DNA of 64,000 nt from positions 89,413,046 through 89,477,045 of the forward strand of contig CM054182.1 of the NCBI GenBank assembly GCA_028829895.1, in the 5' to 3' direction. Positions 12,004 through 24,329 of the stretch are shown piece by piece; position 1 is the first letter of the stretch, and each line of letters starts with the position of its first letter. The notes under the pieces are model-generated. The model was not told the origin of the DNA. It made no database searches and was given only the letters and a program-made list of their open reading frames with translations. This DNA comes from Sinotaia quadrata (lineage: Eukaryota > Mollusca > Gastropoda > Architaenioglossa > Viviparidae). The translations under genes and the position numbers were made by a program.

Positions 12004-12827
12004 ATTATTTATCCCATCCATTCTAACAGTCTTACCTATTGTACTTAGTAAATACACTAATCATTTAATCATTTTACATTTATGAAATGAATATTATAAG
12101 TTTCAAAAATTACTCCCCACGCTTGCCCGGAAAATACCAGCGCTCCCCCCCAAAAAAGAATATGCCTCCCCAGTCCCCACCCAGCAAACCTGACCAAACG
12201 AGTCATCTGGTTCCACTTCCGGTACAACAGCAACCCAAGCACAAAACAAGATAAACAAATAAATAAACAACAAATCAAATTAAAAATGAAACAAGAAAAG
12301 AAAATCCCAACCAAACCGAAACCAAAAACAGACGGCCACAACTTACGACATATTAAAGAAAATCCAGCAAGCACCCACGCATTAACCTAGTCTCCGCAAA
12401 AATGGTTTAAATAATGATGACTGAAACTAACTAGAACGTTGTACTAGCTGTTCACTCAGGGTACTAATCGTTAACACTTCTATTTTTCAATTTTAAATGT
12501 GTACAGTGATTTTGCGGTCAAAAGTTTATAATGGATTTTCATTCAGGAGTTTCTCCATGCCTTTTTTGCAATGATGACGTTTGATGACGTACAAGTACCT
12601 ATTGCACTTCCGGTGGGCAATATGTTCCTTCACTGAGAAGTAGAATGGCGTCATTGCTAGTGTGTTACATGTTTACCAGGTGTCTTGCTTTGCATCTGGT
12701 TTACCAGGCAAGCAGAGTTTGTACATTGGCTAATGGATTGTACAGTTTGTCGGATTAAGTCATTTTGGTCGCAATGTGACGTCATTGAGTTTTCGTCTAG
12801 TGAATTGTGCGTCCTTGGCTTGAAATC

Positions 12828-12837
<10 letters not shown>
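12004..12837. other. Intergenic DNA, no gene recognised
   Basis: A-rich and C-rich stretches (12100-12340) give an open minus-strand frame of biased composition that I do not accept. ATGACG words and a TGACGTCA palindrome occur near 12570-12784. Confidence 0.4.

Positions 12838-12880
<43 letters not shown>
12838..12880. repeat. (CT)n microsatellite
   Basis: Pure CT run of about 21 units. Confidence 0.97.
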
Positions 12881-12885
<5 letters not shown>

Positions 12886-13204
12886 AACAATTCGAGTTAG
12901 AAAGAAATCGAAAAAGCAGTTGTATTCGAGTTGGACGTGACAGAAGAAGGAGCTCAGAATTACTGCAATTCCCAACACTGTCTGCTTTTCTGTGTGTTTC
13001 TCTGACAACGAAGACGATTTCAAACAGCGCTAGATCACAGCGCATTCCACTGCACTACTTTTGAGTGCAACGTTGGTCGAATGCTTGGGCATCGAGTTCC
13101 ATTCGCAATCCAGAACGGAAGATTCCGCCCTCTTGAGATCACAGCAAGGTAGCAAGATGCATGTTGAAACAAACAACAGGGTCATCCCGATCCTCGACGT
13201 TCCA

Positions 13205-13752
13205 AATGTCTTTGTACGTCGTTGTCTGTCATTGTCTGTCGCTGTCTGTCATGGTCTGTCGCTGTCTATCACTGTCATTGTCTGTCATGGTCTGTCGCTG
13301 TCTATCACTGTCATTGTCTGTCGCTGTCTGTCATGGTCTGTCGCTGTCTATCACTGTCATTGTCTGTCATGGTCTGTCGCTGTCTGTCACTGTCTTTGTC
13401 TGTCGCTGTCTGTCATGGTCTGTCGCTGTCTATCACTGTCATTGTCTGTCATGGTCTGTCGCTGTCTGTCACTGTCTGTCATTGTCTGCCATTGTCTGTC
13501 GCTGTCTGTCACTGTCTGTCATTGTCAGTCATGGTCTGTCGCTGTCTATCACTGTGTGTCATAGTCTGTCACGATCTGTCATGATCTGTCGCTGTCTGTC
13601 ACTGTCTGTCATGATGTGTTGCGGTCTGTCATGGTGTGTCACTGTCTGTCATGATCTGTCGCTGTCTGTCATGGTCTGGCACTATCTGTCATGATCTGTC
13701 GCTGTCTGTCATGGTCTGTTACTGTCTATTACAGTCTGTCACTGTTTGATAC
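13205..13752. repeat. 10-bp minisatellite TCTGTCNNTG, about 54 units
   Basis: Decamers of the form TCTGTC(GC/AC/AT)TG or TCTGTCATGG follow one another for about 550 bp. Every few units a shortened TCATTG hexamer appears, giving a higher-order pattern such as TCTGTCATGG-TCTGTCGCTG-TCTATCACTG-TCATTG. All three + frames stay open, because the decamer and its rotations contain no stop codon. The resulting CRCLSLSV-like peptides are artefacts. Confidence 0.95.
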
Positions 13753-14590
13753 TTCTTGTCAAAACAAGAAGATACATTCGGTAGAGAAGAACGAAAATTG
13801 TAAAGCATTACACTCCACCTTACGCCAGAATATTAATCTGACGTCACAAGCGGAAATAGAACACCAGATTTGTAAAAGAAACACGGCAGTTTGAAGAAGA
13901 ACGAAATATTTGTAAATTTGACATTATTTTTCTCTCGGGGAGGTCAGTGCGGCAGGTTTCGTAATAAAAGCCCGACATTTACATATAATGCCCCTCAGTG
14001 TTCATTTGAAGAGAACATTGTCCAATATTCAGTTGATTTTAAAACACGACGCATTCAATTACCTTAGATCACATTCTGGCAGAGAATCACACACGTGACA
14101 CGACTATCTTGCCTCTCATTTGACGTCGCGAGTATATGCGTTTCCGAAGACGCCCGAAGCCTTGTGTTCGGCAAAGACCGTAAAGGAAAATATATTTTAA
14201 TTCACAAAATGCATTTATCATTCATTCACAACAAAACGACTAAGTTTTATCGAAATAATAAATTTTGTTTTAAAATTTTAAGACAATTTCCTTGGAAGCA
14301 ATACCAATCATTTAAAGAGAAAACTATCTTTAAATTACCAATTGGTATAATGGCAGCTGGCATTTAAAAAAAAATTGCGCAATGATAAGCAAGGCAATTA
14401 CGATTGTCCATAATAATAGAAAACTTATTTGAGCTACGTCTACATGTGGTGCCGCGCGCTTATTATTATTAATAATTTATCTTTCCGCAAAAGCAGCTTT
14501 TCGTGCAGAATCTGTGTGCAGCTTTCTTTTGTCTAGTAGATGCTCTTGGCTCTGCCTTCATTAGTATGCCTGCATTTTGGTAAGTGTTCG
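13753..14590. other. Intergenic DNA, no gene recognised
   Basis: Unique, AT-rich sequence with a TGACGTCA palindrome at 13839-13846. A GTAAGTG donor-like site at 14580 follows a short hydrophobic frame starting at ATG 14540, too short to call an exon. Confidence 0.4.
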
Positions 14591-14803
14591 TGTGCGTGTA
14601 TGTGTGTATTCGGCTGTGTTGATATGTGTATGTCTACTTGCATCGGTACATACATGTTCGTATGTGTGTGCCTGTTAGTTACACAAATATATTTGTGTGT
14701 GTACTTATACGTGCATATATATATGTTTGAATATGAATGTATGTACGTGTGTGTGCATGTGTGTGTGTGTGTGTGTGTCTGTGTGTGTGTAGTGCGCGTG
14801 CAC
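14591..14803. repeat. GT-rich imperfect microsatellite
   Basis: TGTG/TATG-rich sequence ending in a purer (GT)n run at about 14753-14792. Confidence 0.9.
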
Positions 14804-16309
14804 GTAGTTTTTTTTATTGAACAGTATTTGACAATAATTATTGCGAAACTGATCATGAATATTAAAAATCAGTGAATATCAAGATTTTATCATTTGCTAG
14901 ATTTAGCTAACACCGCTCTGTAAATTCTGAATTTCCGTCAATGCAGGAGGGAAATGAGTGAGTACCCTAATTGTCAGACAATGCATACAACAGTTTAATC
15001 AGTGCCAAGCTTCAAGGCTGAGGGAGTACGAGTTCTATCAAAATCAATAAAGGGGTAGAGCGGAAATGGAGACTTAAAAAACTCTCCAACGCCTTAACTT
15101 TAGGCACTGAATACAAACACGAATGCTCTGAGTATTTATTAGTCGTTGCGTACACGTCACGGAACAAAAGAATTGACAATCAAAGAGTTGACGAAAAGAT
15201 AATGAAAGTTGATTGTCCGAGGATAGAGGACCAGCGTAGGGACCCAACGCCGCGGCAGCAAGGGGCAGTACTGGGGTCATAGCTTGTCATTTCCTGATAC
15301 TGAACTGAAACTTTATCTCTGCGGCTTGCATATTAAAACGATTGTGACGAGAAAATTGCCAGCCAGCAATCGGTGGCACTACATGCTTTGGCTGGAAACG
15401 TGCTTTCGGATCTCGGCTCCTCATCAGCTGTAACCGCTGCTGTCTGCCGCTACTGCCAGCCTGCAAGTTATCTGTTGGCCTATTCTGGTGCGGTACAAAA
15501 CCTTTCTCCGCGCGGACTGGTCACTCCAGGCACACGAATCGCTCAGCCGATCAGGCAGTTTTTCTTGCTGGAACAGTAGCAGTGATGCAGCATGCAGCAG
15601 GCCGTGCGTGACATAGGTATGACGCGGCAAAGTTAATATCAGGGAAACTTTAGGAGGAACAATCTAAGAGGAGAGAATGACAGTTTTTATGGTGACAACA
15701 TTTCATATCTCGCCATCTCCAGGGTGCCGACATTAACTTTTATTTTTCTTGTTCTCGAAGTATCTCTGCAGTTTGATGAGAGACGGGATAAATTAACAGA
15801 AACAATGGTTCGTGGAAAGGACTAATTAACGACTCGGTACTGAAGTTTTCATCATTGGAAAAAAAAAAGTAAAAGCCGATTTGCTTGATCAGAACACACG
15901 TTCAAAGCCAGTTGTAATCTGCTGATAACTCAGACAATATGGAGTTGAAAACAAATTTTACTCTTGGTTAAAAATAGCAGTTCGACGATTTTTATTGACA
16001 GATAACTCTTGTTTAACGTCAGGCGTTATTTTATGTGCTCTCGTTTTAAAATAAATTTTTATTTTTATTTCTAAATTGAAGTAAACTTTAAACTGTTATA
16101 CTCTCTCTGTCTTGCAATCGTTCAAATGACCCCGATTGGCGACGAAAAAGATATGAGCTTTCTTGTCCTAAATGGATGATCATTTAATGAAATAATTTAC
16201 TGTTGGCGTCGTGGAAAGAATTTTTTGGGATTGAAAATCCTGGTCGGGTTCTTGTGAATGTTATCGACATTTGTATTTCGACAACCGGAAACGTTGAGTA
16301 CGACTGTGA
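14804..16309. other. Unique segment upstream of the candidate exon, possible promoter or 5' region
   Basis: 15070-15640 is less repetitive and richer in CG than its neighbours. It lies about 0.8 kb before the candidate exon at 16427. It may hold promoter or 5' UTR sequence, but no TATA box or start site can be singled out. Frames at 15373-15579 (+) and 15424-15630 (-) overlap each other and neither is convincing. Confidence 0.3.
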
Positions 16310-16426
16310 AGAGGACAGAAACGGAAACAGTTCAAAACAACATCTCAGCACAATTCCAGGCAGCAGCCGTGCCAGCCAGTAATAGGTACGTCAGAGACGA
16401 CTAACAGGAAAACCCATCGGCAGTTC

Positions 16427-16575
16427 ATGTCCTTCATGCAGTCTGGTACCATGAGTCTTCTGTGGCAGAGATTGTACCGGAAGTGGAAAGAATCTCAGTG
16501 CGACACAGCCCGGAAAAAAGCAGGGGAGACTGCTGCCAATTTTTTGAGTCGCCTCGGCAACAAGAAAAGAAAATG
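16427..16575 (+). CDS. Candidate 5' coding exon of an unidentified host gene
   Basis: An ATG at 16427 opens a 49-codon frame that runs into a near-consensus splice donor (ATG|GTAAGTA) at 16575/16576, so the intron would be phase 2. Without splicing the frame ends at once in the TAA of GTAAGT. The frame is open upstream to a TGA at about 16307, so the exon could start earlier. The peptide (MSFMQSGTMSLLWQRLYRKW...) is basic and has no low complexity. It carries an amphipathic W/R/K-rich stretch at residues 11-21 and a lysine-rich end (GNKKRK). A second in-frame ATG is at codon 9. I recognise no family. No acceptor or second exon could be tied to it. It may be an alternative first exon of a gene outside the window, or chance. 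Confidence 0.35.
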
Positions 16576-17708
16576 GTAAGTATATTTGGTGTTGTTAGGA
16601 GGAACTTAAAAACAACGGCCTCCCAACAAACATGCAGATAAAAAAGTTACATTTTTGCGCAAGCAATTACTGGGGACTGTTTATGATGTATTAAGAAGCA
16701 TATCTTTGTAACAGCAGCCTCTGTCTAGTCAAATTAGCAGCACACTGGAATACATCGTCAACACACAATCCTTGTCTAATCAGATTATTGATAGACTGAA
16801 ATACTGCGTCAGCGCGTCAAGCTGTCTGGTCAAATTACATTTACACTCAAGAACACCATGTCTGCCAGCATCTGCCCAAACGATTGCTGGTGTACTGGAA
16901 AGGATCACACTTTGTTGAGTTTATTTTTATTCTTGCACAACAGAACACACTCACGTTGAACTAGACGACCTTGGCGCTTGAACAGATTCTGACGTCATTC
17001 CCACTTATTACGTGGCAGCTTTTAATTGGTGTGATAGAAGGATGACATTTTGACTGCCTTTAAGCTCGTTAAGGGATGGGATCGGCTCTATTTGGCCAAT
17101 ATTATATACATTATTTTAAAAAATATTTTAATAGAGGCAGTTGGAGTATTTAATTATTTTTGTTGTCGTTTCATTACCGCGCTATAAAATTGATAATCTT
17201 CTAATAGACACATGGCATTTTACGTTTAAATACGTGAGTGATGCTTTACTGTGATATTTTATGTGCCTCTTGGCATTCTATTTTAATGAGTTGTAATCAT
17301 TTTAATTAATTAATTAATTATTTATGGCGCTAATGCAGTGCAAAACTTTCGCGTTCCCTCTAGTCTTTCGGATGTGTGGTAATTCATATTAAGGTTGCTT
17401 AATAAGGGGCCCAGCCATTCAGGCATGTGACAATTCAAATTAAGGTTACTGAACATAGTTTGCACCGAGATATTCAGGTGTGTGGTATTTTAAATTAATG
17501 TTACTGTAAAAATTATAGGTAACAATTGAGAGTCTATACATTTTATGTAGCGTCTCAGTTGTATGGAAAACGGATTTATATATTGAAAATTACTACTGAA
17601 ATGTGAATCCGTTTAATGGAAAAGGATAAATATGAAGCTAGAAATCATGTAACCATTTCTCTTTGTCTCTCTCTCTTTCTGTCGGTATGTACCTACCTAT
17701 CTACGAAC
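16576..17708. other. Possible intron or intergenic DNA
   Basis: If the exon at 16427 is real, its intron starts here. A loose tandem repeat at about 17360-17510 repeats ATTCAGG(C/T)(A/G)TGTG and AAATTAAGGTTACTG three times. A TGACGTCA palindrome lies at 16990-16997. No further exon was recognised. Confidence 0.35.
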
Positions 17709-17886
<178 letters not shown>

Positions 17887-18129
17887 CTTTTCTTTTTGAG
17901 ATTCCTATCCCCTTTTCGATTTTCATTCATTTCCATGTTATTTGCATTTATTTTGACTTTTTCCTTTTTCCTATTAAACTCTTACAAATTTAAATTGCAT
18001 GTGACTCAGAGAATACGGTAAGAAAGCAAAATATTTATTGTAATAAAAAAAGCAATTCACAGTAAGAGTCTTTTGATACACATTATAATAATACACTGTA
18101 CTTGTTAATACTTTGTACTTGCTAATATA
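17887..18129. other. AT-rich spacer
   Basis: No supported feature. Confidence 0.4.
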
Positions 18130-18245
18130 TACGGTGCTTGGCAATACACTCTACCTGGCATTGCATTGTACTTGGTAATATATACGGTACTTGGCAATAC
18201 ACTCTACCTGGCATTGCATTGTACTTGCTAATATATTCTGTATTA
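18130..18245. repeat. 53-bp tandem duplication, about 2 units
   Basis: GGCAATACACTCTACCTGGC is repeated 53 bp apart (GCAATACACT at 18141 and 18194), with TTGCATTGTACTTG between. Confidence 0.85.
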
Positions 18246-18329
18246 AGTAATACATATTATACCATAACACACTATGCACACTGTATAAGCAATTTTACAT
18301 AGTACAAGAAAATAAACTGCAGCTAAGAC

Positions 18330-18532
18330 GTACACACTGTACACACTGTTCTAAGACACACGCTGTACTAGATAGTATACGCTGTACACACTGTTCTAAG
18401 ACACACGCTGTACACACTGTTCTAAGACACACGCTGTACTAGATAGTATACACTGTACACACTGTTCTAAGACACACGCTGTACACACTGTTCTAAGACA
18501 CACGATGTACTAGATAGTATACGCTGCATTAA
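18330..18532. repeat. Compound 25/49-bp minisatellite
   Basis: TACACACTGTTCTAAGACAC and ACTAGATAGTATACGCTGTA alternate irregularly, so that simple 25-bp steps are mixed with 49-bp steps that include the TAGATAGTATA insert. Confidence 0.85.
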
Positions 18533-18842
18533 GTTTATGCTCTGTGTTAGGCAATACACAGATACACAGCAATCATTTTTCTTTGAAATACTGAAGGTTA
18601 ACGACAGCGGTTTTAAGTACAGTTTGAAATAAATGTTTGACATATTTTTAATTTGCAAATCCATGCACCTTGATCCTCCTATGAATTTGGACAGGAAGTG
18701 AACAGAATCAATATCTTACCCTAAGCGTTGTCACTTGCAATAAGCTATAATTATAGTCCGAGACATTTCGCTTCTCTCTCATTTCTTTACCATAGATATA
18801 AATTATATTTATCCGATGTAAGTACTATCGCTCTTTCTCTTT
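18533..18842. other. Spacer, no gene recognised
   Basis: Unique AT-rich sequence without a supported feature. Confidence 0.4.
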
Positions 18843-18952
18843 CATGCACACAAACACGTACATACACATACACGCGCACTCACACACACACACACACACA
18901 CGCACACACACACGCGCGCACACCCACATACACACACTCATACACACACCGA
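18843..18952. repeat. (CA)n imperfect microsatellite
   Basis: CACA repeats with CG and TA interruptions. Confidence 0.95.
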
Positions 18953-19460
18953 TCGGTTACATTGTTATTTTGGAGTTGAGTCCCTTCAGTAAAGGTCATT
19001 TCTCTCTTGAGTGCTGACGACAGCACGGATACTCAGTCACAATAACTCGCCTCATTTCTTTTAGAGGGTCGCCCCAACTAGAAACAAAGGCCCTCCATTT
19101 CTCGTTAAGGAGTTTATGTTATTACTACACTGAGAGGACACTAACACAGCTCCTAATCGATCTTTATCCAATATAGAACGGCAGCTTACAAATGACGGCC
19201 TCCGCTCAGCAATTATTAAATTTTCTTTTTGTCTTGTATAATAAATGACATCATCAGCACTCGTTCAAATGATACCTCCTCCTACTCCCCACGAACAAGA
19301 GATTAGAAAAGTAAACAAACAGAATAAAAGCAGAAATCATAAACAAAATGAACCCAAGCAAAACACCCCCATCCTACAGCTCCAGCAAACAGCATGCATT
19401 ATAAAAATTAAAATTAATAAAAACAAGGGCCATCCAATATTTGGGAAAATGTATCAGCAA
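18953..19460. other. Spacer, no gene recognised
   Basis: Unique sequence becoming A-rich after 19300. The frame at 19245-19481 is biased composition only. Confidence 0.4.
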
Positions 19461-19890
19461 GAAACCAATCAGCCAAAATAAGCAACCAAACAACCATCAG
19501 AAACATCAGACCAAATATCAACCAATCATCCAACCAAACAACCAACCAATCAACCAAACAACCAACAATCAACCAATCAGCCAAACAAGCAACCATACAA
19601 TCAACCAATCAGTGAACCATTCAACCAAACAATCAATCAAACAACCAATCAACCAAACAAGCAACCTTACAATCAACCAATCAGCGAACCTTTCAACCAA
19701 ACAATCAACCAACCAACCAGTCAATCAGCGAATCAACCAACCAAACAACCAATCAATCAGTCAACCAGCCAATCAACCAAACAATTAGCAGATAAAGCAA
19801 GAAGTGATTAATAAAACAACGGATAAATATAAGTATGAAAAGATGGATGAAATCAACATAGGTACAGACAAATCAACCAACCAAACAAAC
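19461..19890. repeat. ACCA/ATCA-rich imperfect tetranucleotide array
   Basis: Words CAACCAATCA, AACCAAACAA and CAATCAACCA recur over about 400 bp, with longer near-duplicates (TTCAACCAAACAATCAA; ACCAATCAGCGAAC) that show segmental duplication. The + frame reads as an N/Q/P/I-rich peptide, an artefact. Confidence 0.9.
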
Positions 19891-22274
19891 GAACAAACAC
19901 AAACTATGTTTAATTTATCACCAGTTCCTGACTTGAGAAATTGTATTGCTGGGTAGATTGTGATTTCATCATATATATATATTTTTTGTAGATGTAGTAG
20001 TAGTAGTAGTACCGTTGGCTTCCTTGCCCCACAGGGATTGCGTTAAAGCTTTTAATCTTTTCGATGTTTTCAGCTTCTGGGGGATTCCTGTGGGGCCTAG
20101 ATATTTTGTAGGTGTGAAACTGTGTTCCTTTTGTTTGAGGATTCCCTTGACGATGTCACCGCCTGAAGCCCTGTTGTCCTTAATCACTAGAATCCAAGAC
20201 TTGTAAAGCTAGAGTTCAAGGTTGTTGAAGTTTGAGCTCAAGAATGACTTTCCCTGACGAGAAGGTCCTCTGAAGCCCCTGTTCAATCTCTCTGGAGTTC
20301 AAGGTCGATGAACCTTGAGTTAGTGAATATTTTGACATTATGATTAACCTTGGCAGCCTAGCCATCTTCCTGCAGTGTTTGCTGCCTCGTTCCTATCAGG
20401 CAAGATTGATTCGTCTGTTCACTCCTTTGAGTCTTTTAAGGGGTCCCTTTATAGATGTTCATTTGTCACTGAGGTGATGACTTAAGCTTGGACACCTCAG
20501 AGAAAGGCGCCACAAATGATTACTCACAAAGGACCACCATTTCTCGTTAAGTTGTTAATAGTTATTAGGCTACACGTGTCACATATTTTCATTTGCCAGA
20601 TCATGAGAGCTAAGTCATCTGTGATTGATTTGTGAAATTTCGTGTGAATTTCATGTCCTGTCGTTAGGATGCAGTGGCGTAGGTTCGAGCTACGCTCGTG
20701 TTTGGTTTATTTACCGATCATGTCCTCTTTCAACTTTCGCTGATTCACTTTTATTTGTTTATTTACCGATCATGTGACTTTTCATGTCCTCTTTCAACTC
20801 TCGCTGTTTTCGGAGACAGATGCAAGTGCTTAAAGTGAGAGATTTAAACTCTGTTAATACGAGATGTTGTGTATTGGGTAGGGTAGTTAAGATGGATGAG
20901 TTTGGGGTGGATGTCGTTTGTCTTAATTTACCCACGAAGCAGCCAACAGACTACTCTAACCGACAAGGTATCTTATTTTTGCACATCATGCGGCGCACAG
21001 AATCTGCTGTAATGTCCCCTCCGACAAACTAGACACTGGGCAGTGTAAAGACCAAATAAAACCTATAGCAGAGTAATTACTGAGTTATCCTTCAATTAAT
21101 GCAAACTAGTAGAAATATAAATTTTCAAATTAGCAAATGGTATATTAATATCGAATTATCCTTTTTGCAATGAAAATATAACTTACACGAAGTATAATGT
21201 ACATATGGAGTTCCTGTTGTAACATCCAAGTATTAATGCACTCCTACAGTATTAATGTAGTGCGTTCAATCAAATTTGAAACTATCCCTGTAACAGTGCC
21301 AGCACTGACTTGCCCCCTCGGCATTGTAAATAACCAATTACTTCTCTTGAAGTGTCAATGTCAAACCGCCCTTCTTGCACTGCGTTCTTCAAGTAATTGC
21401 CCCAGTAGAAATAAAATTAAGTAAGCCTCTAATAGCTGTACACGCAAGTAATCATTCTTCATTCATGAATCAGTTTTCGAGTTTGGGTCCAGACCATCCT
21501 TTGGGAAGCGGGAGAAGGGGTTTGGTCAATGCATTATCAAAAGGATTAACCACGACCACCATTACCACCACCACCACCACCACTACCTACCTACACAAAT
21601 GATTAGTTTGTTCAACTAACTATCCAGTGTACACACGATGCTGCCACCTTGAAAACTCTTTACTGTATGTGCTGATTCGACTGGGGTTGTGGGTGGTGTA
21701 GTTTATCTAGTAATGCAACATATCGCCTGAAACAAGGGAGGGGCCACAAAAGCAGACCTACGTGGACAAGATCAAAAACGAGGGTAACATTCAGGAAATG
21801 CTGGTGTTTGCCAGATCTGAGACCCGAATTGCCAGAATTGATAATGCCAGCAGACGGTGTCATTGATAAGAGCTCGGGATGGTGGGGGTGGGGTGTAGGT
21901 AGGTGAGTAGGTCAAACGACACGTTTTGCTCTTTCACCCGGAAAGTGCAACTGCGTATGTATATGTGTACTTGTTACTTACGGTATGTAACTATTTGGAG
22001 TATACATCTGTTTCCGGTATGTATCCACTTGCGATATGCATTTACATCCGGTTTGTAACCACTTGCGGTATACAAATGCCTCAGGTTTGTATCTATATCC
22101 GGAAAGAAAGTAATTATGTAAAGTATAACAAAATAAATATAGTCATAACTGTGTCAAGCACATTGTTTACTGTATTGGTGTGGGGTTTTCAGATGAAGGG
22201 ATTAAAAAATAAATTCCTGTAGGGAAGCAGGTAACACGAACATTATAAAGACTTGCATTCCTTCAATGATTTTA
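19891..22274. other. Mostly unique DNA, no gene recognised
   Basis: Contains a short (AGT)n at about 19993-20010, a partial direct duplication at 20700-20810 (TTTATTTACCGATCATGT and TCATGTCCTCTTTCAACT each twice) and an (ACC)n run near 21560-21590. The stretch 20000-20340 is GC-richer and has an open frame on each strand. Neither matches a known family. Confidence 0.4.
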
Positions 22275-22718
22275 TTACGATTGTGAGCAAATAATTAGTG
22301 CTAGAATGTGGGCAAATAATTAGCGCTAGAATGTGGGCAAATAATTAGCGCTAGAATGTGGGCAAATAATTAGCGCTAGAATGTGGGCAAATAATTAGCG
22401 CTAGAATGTGAGCAAATAATTAGCGCTAGAATGTGAGCAAATAATTAGCGCTAGAATGTGAGCAAATAATTAGCGCTAGATTGTGAGCAAATAATTAGCG
22501 CTAAAATGTGAGCAAATAATTAGTGCTAGAATGCGAGCAAATAATTAGCGCTAGAATGTGAGCAAATAATTAGCGCTAGAATGTGAGCAAATAATTAGCG
22601 CTAGAATGTGAGCAAATAATTAGCGCTAGAATGTGAGCAAATAATTAGCGCTAGATTGTGAGCAAATAATTAGCGCTAGAATGTGAGCAAATAATTAGCG
22701 CTAGAATGTGAGCAACAA
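22275..22718. repeat. 25-bp minisatellite, about 18 units
   Basis: The unit joins AATGTG(A/G)GCAAATAATT and AGCGCTAG, almost invariant. Only an A/G change at GTGAGC/GTGGGC, a T in ATTGTG and a few single changes occur. Each unit contains the palindrome TAGCGCTA. Confidence 0.98.
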
Positions 22719-24329
22719 TGTTTATGATTAAAGCTAGAGACAGTGATACTCACAATATTTATAAATTGCGAAATTTAATTCACATAATTAATTTTTCGAT
22801 CGCCCCTCTCTCCTGCATTAAAAAAGAAATAGAAATATGGCTTGCACTCATTACTGGCTTCATCATCTTTAGCTAATGACTAACAGCATAACAATGATTT
22901 TAATGATTCGTGTGAAGTGTTACTAAATAAACCTTCAAGAAGTCTGAACTAGCTGCGGTTTCGTGAATTGTGGCAGTTATCGCCAATATTTTTTTCTCTT
23001 TCTTCCTTTTCGCTCTCATCAGACAATCCACTCACGCCTCAGTACAGAAGCTTAACACAAGTACAGCATTGGCCCAAATCTCAACTGCCGTCGCCATACT
23101 GACACACAAAGATATGGACTGGCAAAATAATCGGTATTAATGGACAAGCTCAAGTCCTGTGATTGAAAACACAACTGGAGACAGCTTAACTCGCTTTAAC
23201 AAACCTTTCTCGCGAACGCATGCGCGTACGTCCGGACTTAAATCGGAGAGCCGAAACCCAGGTATTGTTGACGTAGAGAAATGACCGGGATACGGCGGAT
23301 ACAACCGAGAGGATTATTTTCTTTTTTCTCAAGATTATATTACGTCATAGCTGACGGTCGTATTGTTTTAGTAAACGACATCTTCATGTTATTAACAGTA
23401 ACTTAAAAAATATATAATATATGTGTCAATAACGACATTATGCAGAGTGATTTAGATATTATTGTCAATGGTTTGCACAGATGGACAAAGTAATTTTAGT
23501 AGAGCACCTCTCCCCCGGCCCCCCAACTCCTCATAGATATAAAGGAAGGAGAAAAAAGCAGACACTATATTGTCATTTCTGTGGAATGTTTGACCATGAA
23601 AATTTTGTGATGTCCTGTGTGAAAGTGAAACATTAAAGTGACACTCTATGTCCACAAAAGAAAGAAACATTTAGAAACCACACACAAATCACGGTTATGT
23701 CTATTGTCTACGCATAACCCTTAAAAGTATCCAGCCAGTTGAAATAAACTGAAAATGTAAAGTCGTTTAAGAAATTACTTCCACTTGATACACCTGCAAG
23801 AAAGGCATCTCACCCTCACCCCTACCCCAAGCCCCTGATGTCCCCGTCAGCTACACCGACTTTTAATCGGTAAGATTTTAACTCAGATTTGAAAGCACAT
23901 ATATCATTCGTCTGTTTGCATCGTTCAGGATAACAAAATGAAAATCTAAAGCAATGAGGACTTGATTAATAATTTATTGTAGGCTTTGGCAGAGGAGGGT
24001 CTTTGAACAGCAAGCTTTAGCAGTAATGAAACATGGCGGTTGTGACAACCGTATGTGAACGCGCACTCGATGCGTAGTTTCAAACAATGAGGGTTGAATT
24101 AGTGGAATTATTATCAAATACAATGATGCTAATGTCATTTAACAGATCACTAAATATTAATTATTTCCCATCTCCATGCCCATAAACTGCCGCCGCGTCC
24201 ACCACCACCCATTATAATTTATTATAAAGTGTAATGGTCAGTTGTACTACTTAGTCAATATGAAATCTTAATGAAACTGGTGTTCTGAACTAGTAATAAT
24301 GAGTTTTAAAAACCTTCGTCTGATAAGTC
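22719..24329. other. Intergenic DNA, no gene recognised
   Basis: Unique sequence with a CG-richer stretch at 23200-23300. No supported coding segment or RNA gene. Confidence 0.4.

Noticed and set aside
13061..13694. Long overlapping + strand frames (Cys/Leu/Ser-rich peptides)
   Set aside because: They are all three frames of a stop-free decamer repeat; composition is entirely explained by TCTGTCNNTG.
14540..14580. Short signal-peptide-like frame ending at a GTAAGTG site
   Set aside because: Only about 14 codons before the donor, set beside a GT-rich microsatellite that generates donor-like words by chance.
20000..20340. Possible transposon-derived coding segment on either strand
   Set aside because: Evenly composed frames on both strands, but no recognisable motif and no second copy seen in the window.
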